Part shown: positions 1-7,509 of the stretch, in pieces | How positions within the stretch are numbered: position 1 is the first letter of the stretch | Layout of the letters: the number at the start of each line of letters is the position of its first letter | Source: Planctomycetota bacterium | Lineage (GTDB): Bacteria; Planctomycetota; GCA-002687715; DRQF01 | Assembly (NCBI GenBank): GCA_015485455.1 | Contig: WFTN01000128.1 | Span: 1 to 7,628 of the forward strand | DNA: 7,628 nucleotides | Direction of reading: 5' to 3' | Translations under genes and position numbers: made by a program | The notes under the pieces: generated by a model | What the model saw: the letters and a program-made list of their open reading frames with translations, nothing else | Database searches by the model: none | Told to the model about the DNA's origin: nothing

Positions 1-383
1 CCATAGTAGACATGGACATGGCCTCCGACGGCATTCGAGATCGACTTGTAGGAAGCAACAAGATCTAGGTCACCGTCACCGTCAATGTCAGCGGTTGCAA
101 TGTTGTCGACGCCTGTTGTGGTGGCGGAAATGGCGTTTGATACGATACCACCACCCAAATTGAATCTTAACGTGATGCCGGCTGGGACGCCGCCGTTTGA
201 ACTGGGGTAACAACTCGCAATATCAATTGCCCCGTCTCCATTCCAGTCTCCGGAGATCATCTCTGTTGTCCAATTGCCGTTTGGATAGACCACTGGGGGA
301 GCAAATGACTGGGCTGCGCTCATTGCAGCAAGAAATAGGGTAAACATGACGGTGGTTGTCTGAAATCTAATTTTGTTAGACAT
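1..383 (-). CDS. Secreted FG-GAP/VCBS repeat protein, N-terminal part (runs off the left edge)
   Basis: The frame is open from an ATG at 383 to the left edge and gives 127 complete codons. The start is supported by AAAGGA at 391-396, seven bases upstream. Residues 1-24 form a signal peptide: short basic start (KIR), hydrophobic core (VMFTLFLAAM) and a possible cut after SAA. Two FG-GAP/VCBS units follow, GDWNGDGAIDIA (about 45-56) and ADIDGDGDLDLVA (about 98-110). Both carry the D-x-[ND]-G-D-G calcium-binding pattern of this beta-propeller family. Such proteins are exported and often serve in adhesion or as structural or scaffold parts of the surface; the particular role cannot be read from the N-terminus. 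The rest, including any sorting tail or enzymatic domain, lies outside the window. The gene points away from the transposase remnant, whose nearest candidate end lies about 160 bases upstream of the start. Confidence 0.88.
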   Translation of the reverse strand, partial: MSNKIRFQTTTVMFTLFLAAMSAAQSFAPPVVYPNGNWTTEMISGDWNGDGAIDIASCYPSSNGGVPAGITLRFNLGGGIVSNAISATTTGVDNIATADIDGDGDLDLVASYKSISNAVGGHVHVYY

Positions 384-418
384 TGGTCATTCCTTTGTGC
401 CGCGTTCTATGCACGTTC

Positions 419-429
419 TTTAGTTCTCT
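419..429 (+). repeat. 11-base direct repeat TTTAGTTCTCT, left copy
   Basis: The same 11 bases recur exactly at 2032-2042, on the other side of the ISL3 transposase pseudogene. It could be a target duplication made on insertion, but ISL3 elements usually duplicate 8 bases and I see no inverted repeats directly inside this pair. It lies in the upstream region of the leftward FG-GAP gene. Confidence 0.3.
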
Positions 430-540
430 TCGATACGGAACCCGCAAAGAAAGAACAGATCGCTGCGTTCAGCGTATCTGAACCCGAACCCGCCCTATTC
501 TTTGTTTTTCTATAGGTGCAAACGGGATCGGGCTTGGAAC

Positions 541-2013
541 CGAACAGAAATCTTCAAGAATTTGGTGGATGACTCTCTTGTGGTCTTTGTTCACCAACTC
601 TTTCACCTCAACTCAATTGGTGCCTTTCCCTGTGTGTTGGCAATCCTATTCCAGAATGGTATTGGTGTCGAAAGACACGGATCATTTGTTTACGACCAGC
701 CAAAATTCGAAGACGGCGCTAAATCGACCGTGATTCCGATCTCTCCGAGTGTCAACAGTAGGCCTGTTTGCTCAAGATGCGGGAAGCGTGGCGGCATCTA
801 CGACACCGCTTCGGAGCTTCGGCGATTTCAATTCGTTCCTCTTTGGGGGATCGCCGTTTTCTTTCTCTACACGATGCGCCGTGTCAATTGTCTATGCTGT
901 GGCGTGACTGCTTACTGAACGTATGCCATGGGCTGAGGGCAAAAGTCCGGTCACAACATCCTTTGCCTGGTTTTTGGTTGGCGGGGCGAAGCGTCCTAGC
1001 TGGAAAGAAACCGCTGAAGCCGTCAAAACATCGTGGGATAGCGTGTTTAGGGCTGTCACAATGCAGTGGCCTGGGGCTTGGATCACCGCGACTTGAGCAA
1101 CATCAAAGCCATTGGCATCGATGAAGTCCTTTGGCATCGCGGCCATAAATACATGATGGTGGTTTACAACATTTCGATTGGCCGCCGAAGAATCCTCTGG
1201 CTGGGAAAGGACCGCAAAGAAGAAGCGATTCAGTCATTCTTGGACTCCTTTGGTGACCGAGCTATGGAACTGGTCTACGTTTGCAGCGATATGTGGAAAC
1301 CCTATCTCAAGGTCGTTGCCGAGCGTGCTGGGCAAGCCATTCATGTCCTTGAGCGCTTCCACATCGTAGCGAACATCAACAAGACGATTGACAAGGCCAA
1401 GGGCTTTGAGTCCGTCCTTAAGAGCAAGAGGTGGCTGCTCGTCAAACGGCCTGAGAATCTGACAGAGAAACAAACGATCTCGATGAACCAGTTGATTCAA
1501 TACAACTTGAAGAGTGTCAATCGTACCTGCTCAAGAAAGAGTTTCAGAGGCTCTGGGACTACAGCAGTCCTGCATGGGCAAGGAAGTTTCTTGAGCAATG
1601 GTGCGAGACTGTCATGAGATCTCGCATTGAACCAATGAAGAAGATCGCCAAGATGGTAAGGCGACATCAGCCCTTGATCCTCAACTGGTTTCGAGCCAAG
1701 GGCACCGTTTCTGCCGGTGTCGTTGAAGGGCTAGACAACAAACTGAAACTCACCACCAGAAAGGCATATGGTTTCAGAACCTTCAAAGCCACCGAAATCG
1801 CGCTCTATCATGCGATGGGAGACCTACCGGATCCTGAAACAACCCACAAATTCTTCTGAAGATCCGAAAACTCCAGAACCCAACGTCGCCACATCGAGGG
1901 CGATGCCTGACCGTGATGTCAAAGGGATCAAAGAGGTGAAGCATCCTGGGGAGGTCCCCTTGCTGAGGATATCGAATCCGAGTTTTCCCGCAGCATTTTG
2001 AGATTCTCGTTCG
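541..2013 (+). mobile_element. ISL3-family insertion sequence remnant (ends tentative)
   Basis: The element is defined by the transposase pseudogene at 634-1859. For its ends, the best inverted pair I can find by eye is 541-575 against the reverse complement of 1979-2013. Both begin CGAAC, continue with [AG]AATCT three or four bases later, and end near ACTC, with indels in between. That is an imperfect match and does not look like the textbook ISL3 terminus beginning GGCTCTT. A second, shorter inverted pair is CGCCCTAT at 491-498 and its complement at 2024-2031. The 11-base direct repeats at 419-429 and 2032-2042 bracket the whole. The presence of the element is well supported; the boundaries are not. 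The roughly 100-150 bases on each side of the coding remnant hold no other gene. Confidence 0.5.
634..1859 (+). pseudogene. ISL3-family transposase, broken by three single-base indels
   Basis: Reading across three frames restores a nearly full-length ISL3 (IS204/IS1001/IS1165-type) DDE transposase of about 408 codons, close to the usual 400-420. In order it shows an N-terminal zinc ribbon (CSRCG at about 769-783, CLCCG about 892-906) with FVPLWGIAVFF between, a helix-turn-helix (SWKETAEA...SWDSVFRAV), and the catalytic core. The acidic triad is present: D in IGIDEV (codon 1120-1122), D in CSDMWKPYLKV (1288-1290), and E in VVEGLDNKLKL (1725-1727), followed by TTRKAYGFR. The breaks are an extra base near 911 (removing it gives GVTVTERMPWAEG), a lost base near 1063 (restoring VTMAVAWGLDHRD), and a lost base near 1517 (restoring LKSVQSYLLKKEFQRLW). 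The stop is TGA at 1857-1859. The start is unclear; GTG 634 or TTG 637 fits the family's usual N-terminus. The frame stays open upstream to 502, but that part does not resemble the family. As read, no active enzyme can be made. Confidence 0.9.
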
Positions 2014-2031
2014 CTTTTGAACGATAGGGCG

Positions 2032-2042
2032 TTTAGTTCTCT
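2032..2042 (+). repeat. 11-base direct repeat TTTAGTTCTCT, right copy
   Basis: This is the exact second copy of 419-429. It starts immediately after the CGCCCTAT-complement (2024-2031) and lies 65 bases before the next gene. See the left copy for why a target-site duplication is possible but unproven. Confidence 0.3.
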
Positions 2043-2107
2043 GAAGAAGCTTGGGCTTTGGGCCTAGGATGCTCCGATAGTGATGGGTGTTTGGGAGAAG
2101 AGAAGAA

Positions 2108-3763
2108 ATGGGGACCACTGACCAACTGAGTGTTGTAGGAAATAGGCGTCAGCGTGCTGGACATTATTTGTTCGGGGCAGTCGTGATTGCTTTGGTTGTT
2201 TGCGTTGCATTCTGCCTCGTACTTCAGGAGATCGACGAGGGCATGACCCTCGATGCGCTTGATCTGAACGATCATGTCGCGGAGGCCGGCAATGTGCCAG
2301 GAGCCTTTAGGAAGCCCGAGATTCTGCGGGATGGATCGACTTTCCAAGCGGAACCAGATTTCGAAGCGATTGTGATTCGGAGTCGGCTGACGAGCGAGGA
2401 CGTTGATCTTACTGGGACCGCCGATAAGGCTTTACCCATGCCCAAGTTCACGCGCTATGCTGGTCCCAATGACTTTGCCTATCTACATAATGGATTGAGC
2501 CTTGATTTTCTCCAGAGGCGCAGTGACAACAGTTCTCACCTCACAGCCGCGTTTCCGCCGAATAAATCTCTTGTCTATAGTCGCATGGAAGTCACAACCA
2601 AGACTCCCAGTCACAGCCGATTCAGTTATTTCTATCGAGTTGTCGTTGATGACCAGATTCTGGAAATCGGCGAACAGACTGAAATGGCGAACTTGAAGTC
2701 TACTTTGTTCTTGAAGTTCAGCAACTCCAAAGGGAAGCAGACTCAAGTTCCGGTCGTGCTCACCTTGGATATCGAAAAAGAAACTCCCGACAGAAGTGTG
2801 TCTTGGCGTAATGACAGCATGGAAGCTGAAATTGAAGTGGGATGGGATGAAAGCCGCGGTCATTGTTGGCCCTATGTGATGATTGACGTGAACTCCTACA
2901 GCAAGAATGCTGCGGCTAGGGTGAAAGCCGAAAAAGAGATAGATGAAGGAGAAAGTATCTACTACCGTCGCGAGGCTCTTATCATCGTGGAACTCGGACG
3001 TATTTATAGTTTCGACTATCACCTCCCCGACTCGGATGACCTGAAGGCGTATCGAGCCCAAGTAAAGGAGAAGAGCGAGAATCCTATTGCCGTAGACGAC
3101 ATATTTCTGGACTACGAGACGGAGCTGATGATTTTCCCAGGGAAGGGTGAGGATGGGCATATCGCGCTTTCTCACGACTATGATGAGGTTGCTGAGATTG
3201 GTCTTGACCCTGTTGAGCCGGTTTTCAGGGTCTTCGCGGGTGCGCCCGATGAGAAAGACGATCCTAATGATGATTTTGATGGCGATGAATACGAAGAAGT
3301 TGAGGTTGGCGACGACTACGAAGAATCTGAGATTCAAGAGGGCTTGGTAGAATTCGAGGTTGACGATCATGATGATGATTCTGAAATCATTGAGGAAGAA
3401 GATGACTGCGACGACGACGATGAGGAGGAAGAGCCAACGGTGATACGGGCAGGCCGCTACTTGGGCGCTCAGGAGTTCGAGCTCTCTCTGCTTGCCATTC
3501 CGCGCTCGATTCTTGTGGGGATCAAGTCTGGTGCATTCAAGTTGGAGTCTCACGCAGAATCAAGGGATATCATCATCTCCATCGTTGATCGCAGTGATCG
3601 TCGAAGACCGCTCTTCCTGCTGAAGGACATCTTGGCAACTGATTGGGTATGCGTGAGCCTTAGACTGTCGAAAGGAAACACGATGTTTGATCTCCACAAA
3701 TATCCGAAGGCGAAATGGGCAGCATTGATCCGGGCGGGCGTGTCCACTGCGATCGGTCACTAA
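2108..3763 (+). CDS. Membrane-anchored protein with a strongly acidic tract, family not recognised
   Basis: The protein has 551 residues when started at ATG 2108, which follows the purine-rich GGGAGAAGAGAAGAA. A GTG at 2087 in the same frame is possible but has no better ribosome site. Residues 13-16 (RRQR) precede one hydrophobic helix (about 21-39, LFGAVVIALVVCVAFCLVL). This suggests an uncleaved signal anchor with the remaining 510 or so residues outside the cytoplasmic membrane. The middle, about 60-370, looks like mixed beta-rich globular sequence without a motif I know. Residues 381-442 (3248-3433) hold 39 Asp/Glu in 62 positions and a single Lys. After it comes a globular tail (about 445-551). 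Acidic tracts of this kind bind cations or basic partners in other proteins; here that is only inference. The gene stands alone: upstream is the insertion-element remnant, and downstream is a convergent gene remnant. The coding looks intact and uses all four Asp/Glu codons, so the tract is not a simple trinucleotide expansion. Confidence 0.78.
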   Translation: MGTTDQLSVVGNRRQRAGHYLFGAVVIALVVCVAFCLVLQEIDEGMTLDALDLNDHVAEAGNVPGAFRKPEILRDGSTFQAEPDFEAIVIRSRLTSEDVDLTGTADKALPMPKFTRYAGPNDFAYLHNGLSLDFLQRRSDNSSHLTAAFPPNKSLVYSRMEVTTKTPSHSRFSYFYRVVVDDQILEIGEQTEMANLKSTLFLKFSNSKGKQTQVPVVLTLDIEKETPDRSVSWRNDSMEAEIEVGWDESRGHCWPYVMIDVNSYSKNAAARVKAEKEIDEGESIYYRREALIIVELGRIYSFDYHLPDSDDLKAYRAQVKEKSENPIAVDDIFLDYETELMIFPGKGEDGHIALSHDYDEVAEIGLDPVEPVFRVFAGAPDEKDDPNDDFDGDEYEEVEVGDDYEESEIQEGLVEFEVDDHDDDSEIIEEEDDCDDDDEEEEPTVIRAGRYLGAQEFELSLLAIPRSILVGIKSGAFKLESHAESRDIIISIVDRSDRRRPLFLLKDILATDWVCVSLRLSKGNTMFDLHKYPKAKWAALIRAGVSTAIGH

Positions 3764-3786
3764 TCCGGTGTCAATTATTCTTGATA

Positions 3787-3801
3787 CCTCAACTCTTGAG
3801 G
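3787..3801. terminator. Short hairpin between convergent genes, possible weak terminator
   Basis: CCTCAA-CTC-TTGAGG forms a perfect six-base stem with a three-base loop in the 98-base gap between the rightward gene ending at 3763 and the leftward remnant ending at 3862. A second pairing is possible between TCAACTCT (3789-3796) and AGAGTTGA (3820-3827). Neither is followed by a run of T on either strand, so this is a weak candidate based mainly on position. Confidence 0.22.
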
Positions 3802-3861
3802 ACCTGCTGGACCGATGCGAGAGTTGAAATAGTGAGAATATCCAGACCCCTTGAGGCTGGC

Positions 3862-4482
3862 TTAAGCACTTTTCAAAAGGCAGGGAGGAGCGTCCTCTTC
3901 CCCTAAGATGGTCACAGGAGCGTACGCTCGTGGTCTTTCGATGAATACGACTAAGATGGTCAGCAAGGGCCCTGTCAAGATGATGGCTAAGGCCCATATG
4001 TTTGCCGTGAAAGCTGAGGCTCCGAATCGCAAGAGGCGTCTTCTCTGATACCAGGCAAGAAGTAGGCTCAGGGACAACAGGAAACCAAGAATCCCAGGCG
4101 TTTTCCACCCATGAATAGGGAGCTGTGGAATAGAGAGTCCATGTGAAATCGATTTGTGAAGCCGGTGTCCTCGGAGAGAAAACCGGAGATGTGAGATAGA
4201 ACGGGGCGAGTCAGTGCCACCGCGAAAATGCTCGCTGCGTAGAGTCGTTCCTTTGTCGTCTCCGGCGAGAATTTGAAACGGGTCTCGGTGGTGGGATTGA
4301 TGCCTTGGGCCAGGAAGTCCGGAGCGATGGGGCCATACTTGACGACGTTGAGCCGCCATGCTTCGTGAGATTGGGTGTCGATCTCTTGGATGTCAATTTT
4401 GGGTTTATGGAGCACCAGGGGTGAATCGAGGGAAATGGGTTCGAAGACTCTGCTCTCCAACTTGTAGAGCCTGCCGCTTGTG
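3862..4482 (-). pseudogene. C-terminal remnant of a membrane protein from the ABC operon, frameshifted
   Basis: The remnant begins, without a start codon of its own, at the point where ABC ATPase homology stops (about 4482). It reads LYKLESRVFEPISLDSPLVL, then a conserved-looking stretch (KIDIQEIDTQSHEAWRL, PTTETRFKFSPETTKERLYAA, FAVALTRPVLSHISGF). Near 4155-4175 the reading must change frame to continue as KSISHGLSIPQLPIHGWKTP. It then gives two hydrophobic helices (GILGFLLSLSLLLAW and NIWALAIILTGPLLTILVVF) and a short tail ending at TAA 3862-3864. Neither frame alone makes a sensible protein: the upstream frame stops at about 4068 and the downstream frame is meaningless before about 4170. 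The layout, soluble part followed by two C-terminal helices, fits the end of a transporter permease or accessory membrane protein encoded after the ATPase, but I cannot name the family. Its N-terminal part is missing. Confidence 0.6.
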
Positions 4483-4740
4483 GCCTTCTGCCACGTAACC
4501 TAATCGCCCCCGATCTTTGGGGCGCAGTGTTCGACTATCTCGTCCTAAGATGTGGCATGTTCCATGGTGAGCTTTGAGGAATCCCATGGCGATTCTGAGG
4601 GCTGTTGTTTTGCCAGCACCATTGCGGCCTAAGAGGGCATAAACCTGACCCGGCTTCACTTCAAACGAGAGGCCTCGGATGACTTCTTTCTTGTTGAACC
4701 GCCGGTAGATATGGTCGAATATCAAAGATGATTCAGTCAT
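4405..4740 (-). pseudogene. ABC transporter ATP-binding protein, truncated after the Q-loop
   Basis: The frame gives 111 residues against the 220-300 usual for this family. Residues 1-87 are clearly an ABC nucleotide-binding domain of the type paired with YtrA regulators. Walker A is GRNGAGKTT (38-46), a beta strand SFEVKPGQVYALLG lies before it, and GYVAEGH (81-87) marks the Q-loop region with Glu where Gln is common. Homology then stops. The remaining residues (KRQALQVGEQ...) are the wrong frame of the downstream membrane-protein remnant, and the frame ends at TAA 4405-4407. The signature motif, Walker B and H-loop are absent from all frames here, so the product cannot hydrolyse ATP normally. 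The start ATG at 4740 overlaps the stop of the regulator gene as ATGA, which indicates translational coupling in the original operon. Confidence 0.85.
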
Positions 4741-5138
4741 CTCTTTCCTCCTCTTTTCGCAAAGCGGACTTGTTTCAGGCCATCATTGAGTGCCTTCTTG
4801 ATCTCTTCTTTGGAGAAGCCCAAGTGAAACGCTTCGGTAACCGATCGCTCCATGAGTTTTCTTAACTGACTTCTGCGGACTTTACCGGAGAGCTTTGTGG
4901 CTCCTTTTTTAATGAAGCATCCAGACCCTTGCTTTCTGATGATGAGGCCTTCCTGCTCAAGGGTTTGATAGGAACGCACGACGGTATTGGGGTTGACAGA
5001 AAGTTCCCGCGCTAGTTCCCGTACACTGGGCAATTTGTCCCCAGGTTTGCCTTCGCCCTTGGCAATGGCACCCTTCACCTGAAAGACGATTTGCTCAAAA
5101 ATCGGATCGGCAGATTGTGGATCGATATGGATCAGCAT
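4737..5138 (-). CDS. GntR-family transcriptional regulator, YtrA subfamily
   Basis: The product is a 133-residue protein, intact, and of the usual length for YtrA-type regulators, which carry a winged helix-turn-helix and only a short helical C-terminal dimerisation part. The N-terminal domain shows the family pattern: DPIFEQIVFQVKGAIAKGE (about 11-29), PGDKLPSVRELARELSVNP (32-50), NTVVRSYQTLEQEGLI (51-66) and the wing RKQGSGCFI (68-76). The C-terminal helix carries FHLGFSKEEIKKALNDGL. Members typically repress their own operon, which encodes an ABC transporter, and respond to cell-envelope or small-molecule signals. The start ATG at 5136-5138 has GAGG seven bases upstream (CCGAGG). Its stop overlaps the ATPase start as ATGA. 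An inverted repeat at 5166-5190 lies just upstream and fits self-repression. The gene remains intact although the transporter genes behind it are broken. Confidence 0.93.
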   Translation of the reverse strand: MLIHIDPQSADPIFEQIVFQVKGAIAKGEGKPGDKLPSVRELARELSVNPNTVVRSYQTLEQEGLIIRKQGSGCFIKKGATKLSGKVRRSQLRKLMERSVTEAFHLGFSKEEIKKALNDGLKQVRFAKRGGKR

Positions 5139-5165
5139 GCATTTGCCTCGGATAACCGTTCTGTA

Positions 5166-5190
5166 ACTGTACTAATGGATATAGTACAGT
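5166..5190. promoter_or_regulatory. Perfect inverted repeat, likely operator of the GntR regulator
   Basis: ACTGTACTA (5166-5174) and TAGTACAGT (5182-5190) are exact reverse complements separated by seven bases. The size and the TAGTAC-type arms suit a dimeric GntR/YtrA operator. The site lies 27 bases upstream of the regulator start, between it and the divergent gene starting at 5364, so one site could act on both. It overlaps the proposed leftward -10 and a TATAGT (5180-5185) that could serve rightward, so bound repressor would block polymerase. Binding by this regulator is inferred from position, not shown. Confidence 0.68.
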
Positions 5191-5204
5191 CTGAACACTC
5201 GCAA
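5176..5204 (-). promoter_or_regulatory. Candidate promoter of the GntR/ABC operon
   Basis: On the leftward strand, TTGCGA (5199-5204) stands 17 bases from TATCCA (5176-5181), a moderate match to the sigma-70 -35 and -10 elements. The -10 lies inside the spacer of the inverted repeat, which fits repression by the regulator. The match to consensus is only partial. Confidence 0.3.
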
Positions 5205-5363
5205 GGATATTCTTGAGGAAATTCTTCCACTCCAGGAATCTTGGACCGTGCCTTTTCGCACGAATCATATGGCGTTGAGAGTAGTTTTGAACTTGTTCTT
5301 GATTCACGCGATGCAAGGCGCAAACATGGAAGGCGGATGATTGGCAAGGAGAAGAGGAAATCT

Positions 5364-7487
5364 ATGAACCATGTTAATTCAAGAATGAAAAGGGCTGGTC
5401 GCTCGACTGAGAATGCCTTTCTGGTCTTCTTAGTCCTGGGGTTTATGAGCTCTTGGGTTGAGGCGCAAGAGCCTGTTTTTGTTCGCGGTGACCTGACTAA
5501 GCTCAAAGTTAAAATTATCAAAAAGCCGAAAGCGCCACGCAAAGGGCTTTTGGTTATCGAGGTCAAGAATCGCAACCGCGTTGCAGCTGAGCCTCTCGAT
5601 TTCATGATCCACGTCAACGATCCTGAACATGCCGAAGGTCGTGTTATGGTGTTCCGCTACAGTCGGGCTGGTCTTTTGACTTGGGGAAAAGCAGGACGGG
5701 CAATTCCTCCCAATGGCAAACTCCGCTATTTCTTTCCTGACCCTTGGCCCAATACGCCCCTGGATAAAGTCACAGTTGACATCACCCGGGCCTCATTCTT
5801 TCGTGGCGCCGGTCAAAAGAAGTCTCCTGTCTCCATTGTGAAGATCGAACAGATCAAAGTTTTCGATGACTACCTGAAACAAAAAGTCAAGACGACCCGT
5901 GTTCTTCTGCGGAACAAGATTGACTTGCCAGTTGACCTCTTACTCGTCGTTCGCACCAAGGCTGGAAAAAAGCCAACGATCATGTCAGCCCACTTGGAGG
6001 GGAACGAAGAGAAATTCATCGGCGAATCCAATACCCCTGGAGCCGATTTCCTTCTTCACGCCCGTGGCTTCCAGATGTTTTATGGTCGGTTCAAAGTGGT
6101 CCAAATTGTTGATTGGACCGTTCAATATCCGGCTGCTACCACTCTGGGAGAAGAAATTCTTGAGACGGCATGGCGGCAGCGGTACAGGTGGGACCTGGGT
6201 GAGAAATCAGAAGTCATTGGAACGGTGCATTTTGCCTTTGAAGAATTTGGCAACTTTGGACGGTCAATGGGAGTTTTCGATTTTCGGCGTTCTGCTGACG
6301 GCCGCATACAGTTTGATCTGACGCGGCCAGCAGGCAAGGGGAAGAAAGGAGCTCTTGCGCGCGCGATCGCTACGACCATTGAGGACTTCACTTCTGTCAC
6401 CTTCGACGCTCTCAAAGAGAAGTCAGTCTTTGTTCTTCTTGACCGACTGAATGATGGTAGGGATATCGTTTGGGTCAAGTCGAAGAAAAAGAATTCCAGA
6501 TCGCTTCCGGCGCCGATTATGACGATCAAAGATAATCAAATCGTGAATGAAAAATGGACCGACGCCAACATATATCCTAACTACCACCGAACGAACACCC
6601 AGTTGAAGGATGGGCGGTTTTGTGCAGCCACAAAAAAGGGCATCTATCATCCAGGCATGCTACCCGAGACGCCAATATTTGATTCCTCCGTCGTGGCTGG
6701 GACTTTTGGTTCCATTTTTGGCCCGAAGGACGCCATGCTTCGTCTGTATGAGTTTGGGTCGGGGAAGCCCGTCGCACAGATCGCATTGAGTTTCAGTGGG
6801 ATCAAAATCACTGGCGAAAAAGTGGTTGGGGCCATATCTGGTAATGGAGTTAGCTTGCTCCGGGCGGCATGGCAAAGACCCTATCGATATCCATCCGGTT
6901 CCCTCAACCTCAAAGGAACACTCGCACTTCAGGTGGCCAAGACGAATGAAAATTGGTGGGGTTACGAGCAGTTGGAGGGACGGATCAAATTTGTCGGTTG
7001 GCGAGGTGCGGGTAAGGTTTTCGATGACTTTCATTTCAAGGTGAAAGAGAAATTGAGCAAAGAGGCGAAGAAAGCGGTCGATGACTTGGCCCGTGCCCGC
7101 CTCTCAATTTGGTCACGCCAAGACTTTTGTGCTCGTCCCCTTTTCGAACGAGCCTTTCGCGGTTGTGCGATTACAAGAGGGGATGAGAACGGTCTGGTCA
7201 GGGTGAAGGGGCACGAGAGGATCATGGCGGTTCGAGTGACCAAGGGACTGCCTGTGGAAGTGCGCTATAACGATGGCACCTATCATGTTCGCAGGTTCAA
7301 GAAGGTAAAGAGCAACTGGGTCCCAGTCGAGACGCAATGGCATTTTCCTGACCGGACAGCGATCCTGCGGACCAAATTCAAGCAGTTGAATCGGGCGTGG
7401 TTGTTTCCAATCACACAGAAATATGAGAATTGGTTTCACCCAGGTTGGGGGCCGGAGACTTACAACTTTACGCTCAAGAAACTGTAG
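5364..7487 (+). CDS. Large secreted protein with two repeat-like halves, possibly DUF3386-like
   Basis: The start is ATG 5364, preceded by AGGA at a six-base distance (GAAGAGGAAATCT). The frame is open further upstream, but only this start places a proper signal peptide at the N-terminus. The product has 707 residues. Residues 1-34 are the signal: basic MKRAGR, core AFLVFLVLGFM, and VEA-Q as cut site. Residues 35 to about 255 look like beta-rich, Lys-rich domains. Two later segments share a motif: AWRQRYRW...IGTVHF beginning at W270 and AWQRPYRY...LKGTLAL beginning at W503. Each is followed by beta strands with GRI and F, then an Ala/Lys-rich helix. This [FY]RW-then-beta layout recalls the DUF3386 family of unknown function, but the resemblance is from memory and weak. 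No catalytic motif or membrane helix is seen after the signal, so it is probably periplasmic or extracellular. It is divergent from the GntR gene, with the inverted repeat 174 bases upstream. Confidence 0.85.
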   Translation: MNHVNSRMKRAGRSTENAFLVFLVLGFMSSWVEAQEPVFVRGDLTKLKVKIIKKPKAPRKGLLVIEVKNRNRVAAEPLDFMIHVNDPEHAEGRVMVFRYSRAGLLTWGKAGRAIPPNGKLRYFFPDPWPNTPLDKVTVDITRASFFRGAGQKKSPVSIVKIEQIKVFDDYLKQKVKTTRVLLRNKIDLPVDLLLVVRTKAGKKPTIMSAHLEGNEEKFIGESNTPGADFLLHARGFQMFYGRFKVVQIVDWTVQYPAATTLGEEILETAWRQRYRWDLGEKSEVIGTVHFAFEEFGNFGRSMGVFDFRRSADGRIQFDLTRPAGKGKKGALARAIATTIEDFTSVTFDALKEKSVFVLLDRLNDGRDIVWVKSKKKNSRSLPAPIMTIKDNQIVNEKWTDANIYPNYHRTNTQLKDGRFCAATKKGIYHPGMLPETPIFDSSVVAGTFGSIFGPKDAMLRLYEFGSGKPVAQIALSFSGIKITGEKVVGAISGNGVSLLRAAWQRPYRYPSGSLNLKGTLALQVAKTNENWWGYEQLEGRIKFVGWRGAGKVFDDFHFKVKEKLSKEAKKAVDDLARARLSIWSRQDFCARPLFERAFRGCAITRGDENGLVRVKGHERIMAVRVTKGLPVEVRYNDGTYHVRRFKKVKSNWVPVETQWHFPDRTAILRTKFKQLNRAWLFPITQKYENWFHPGWGPETYNFTLKKL

Positions 7488-7509
7488 CCTGCGTCTGGCC
7501 TTTCTTTTT

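Noticed and set aside
900..1530. Programmed frameshifting to produce the transposase
   Set aside because: Three shifts in mixed directions would be needed, no slippery heptamer is seen at the shift points, and ISL3 elements are not known to use frameshifting. Mutation is simpler.
2007..2024. Hairpin TCGTTC-GCTTTT-GAACGA as terminator of the transposase gene
   Set aside because: It has only a six-base stem with no T-run after it, and it lies in the tentative element end, so no role can be supported.
1783..2118. A 111-residue minus-strand frame across the right end of the element
   Set aside because: It is antisense to the transposase C-terminus, with composition typical of a shadow frame and no motif.
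2483..3553. A 356-residue open frame on the minus strand
   Set aside because: It is antisense to the 551-residue gene. Its Val/Ile/Phe-rich stretches are the mirror of the Asp/Glu codons of the acidic tract, it has no recognisable domain, and the plus-strand frame has a membrane anchor and a ribosome site.
5132..5617. A 161-residue minus-strand frame upstream of the GntR gene
   Set aside because: It covers the inverted repeat and lies antisense to the signal peptide and first domain of the 707-residue protein, and its sequence looks like a shadow.
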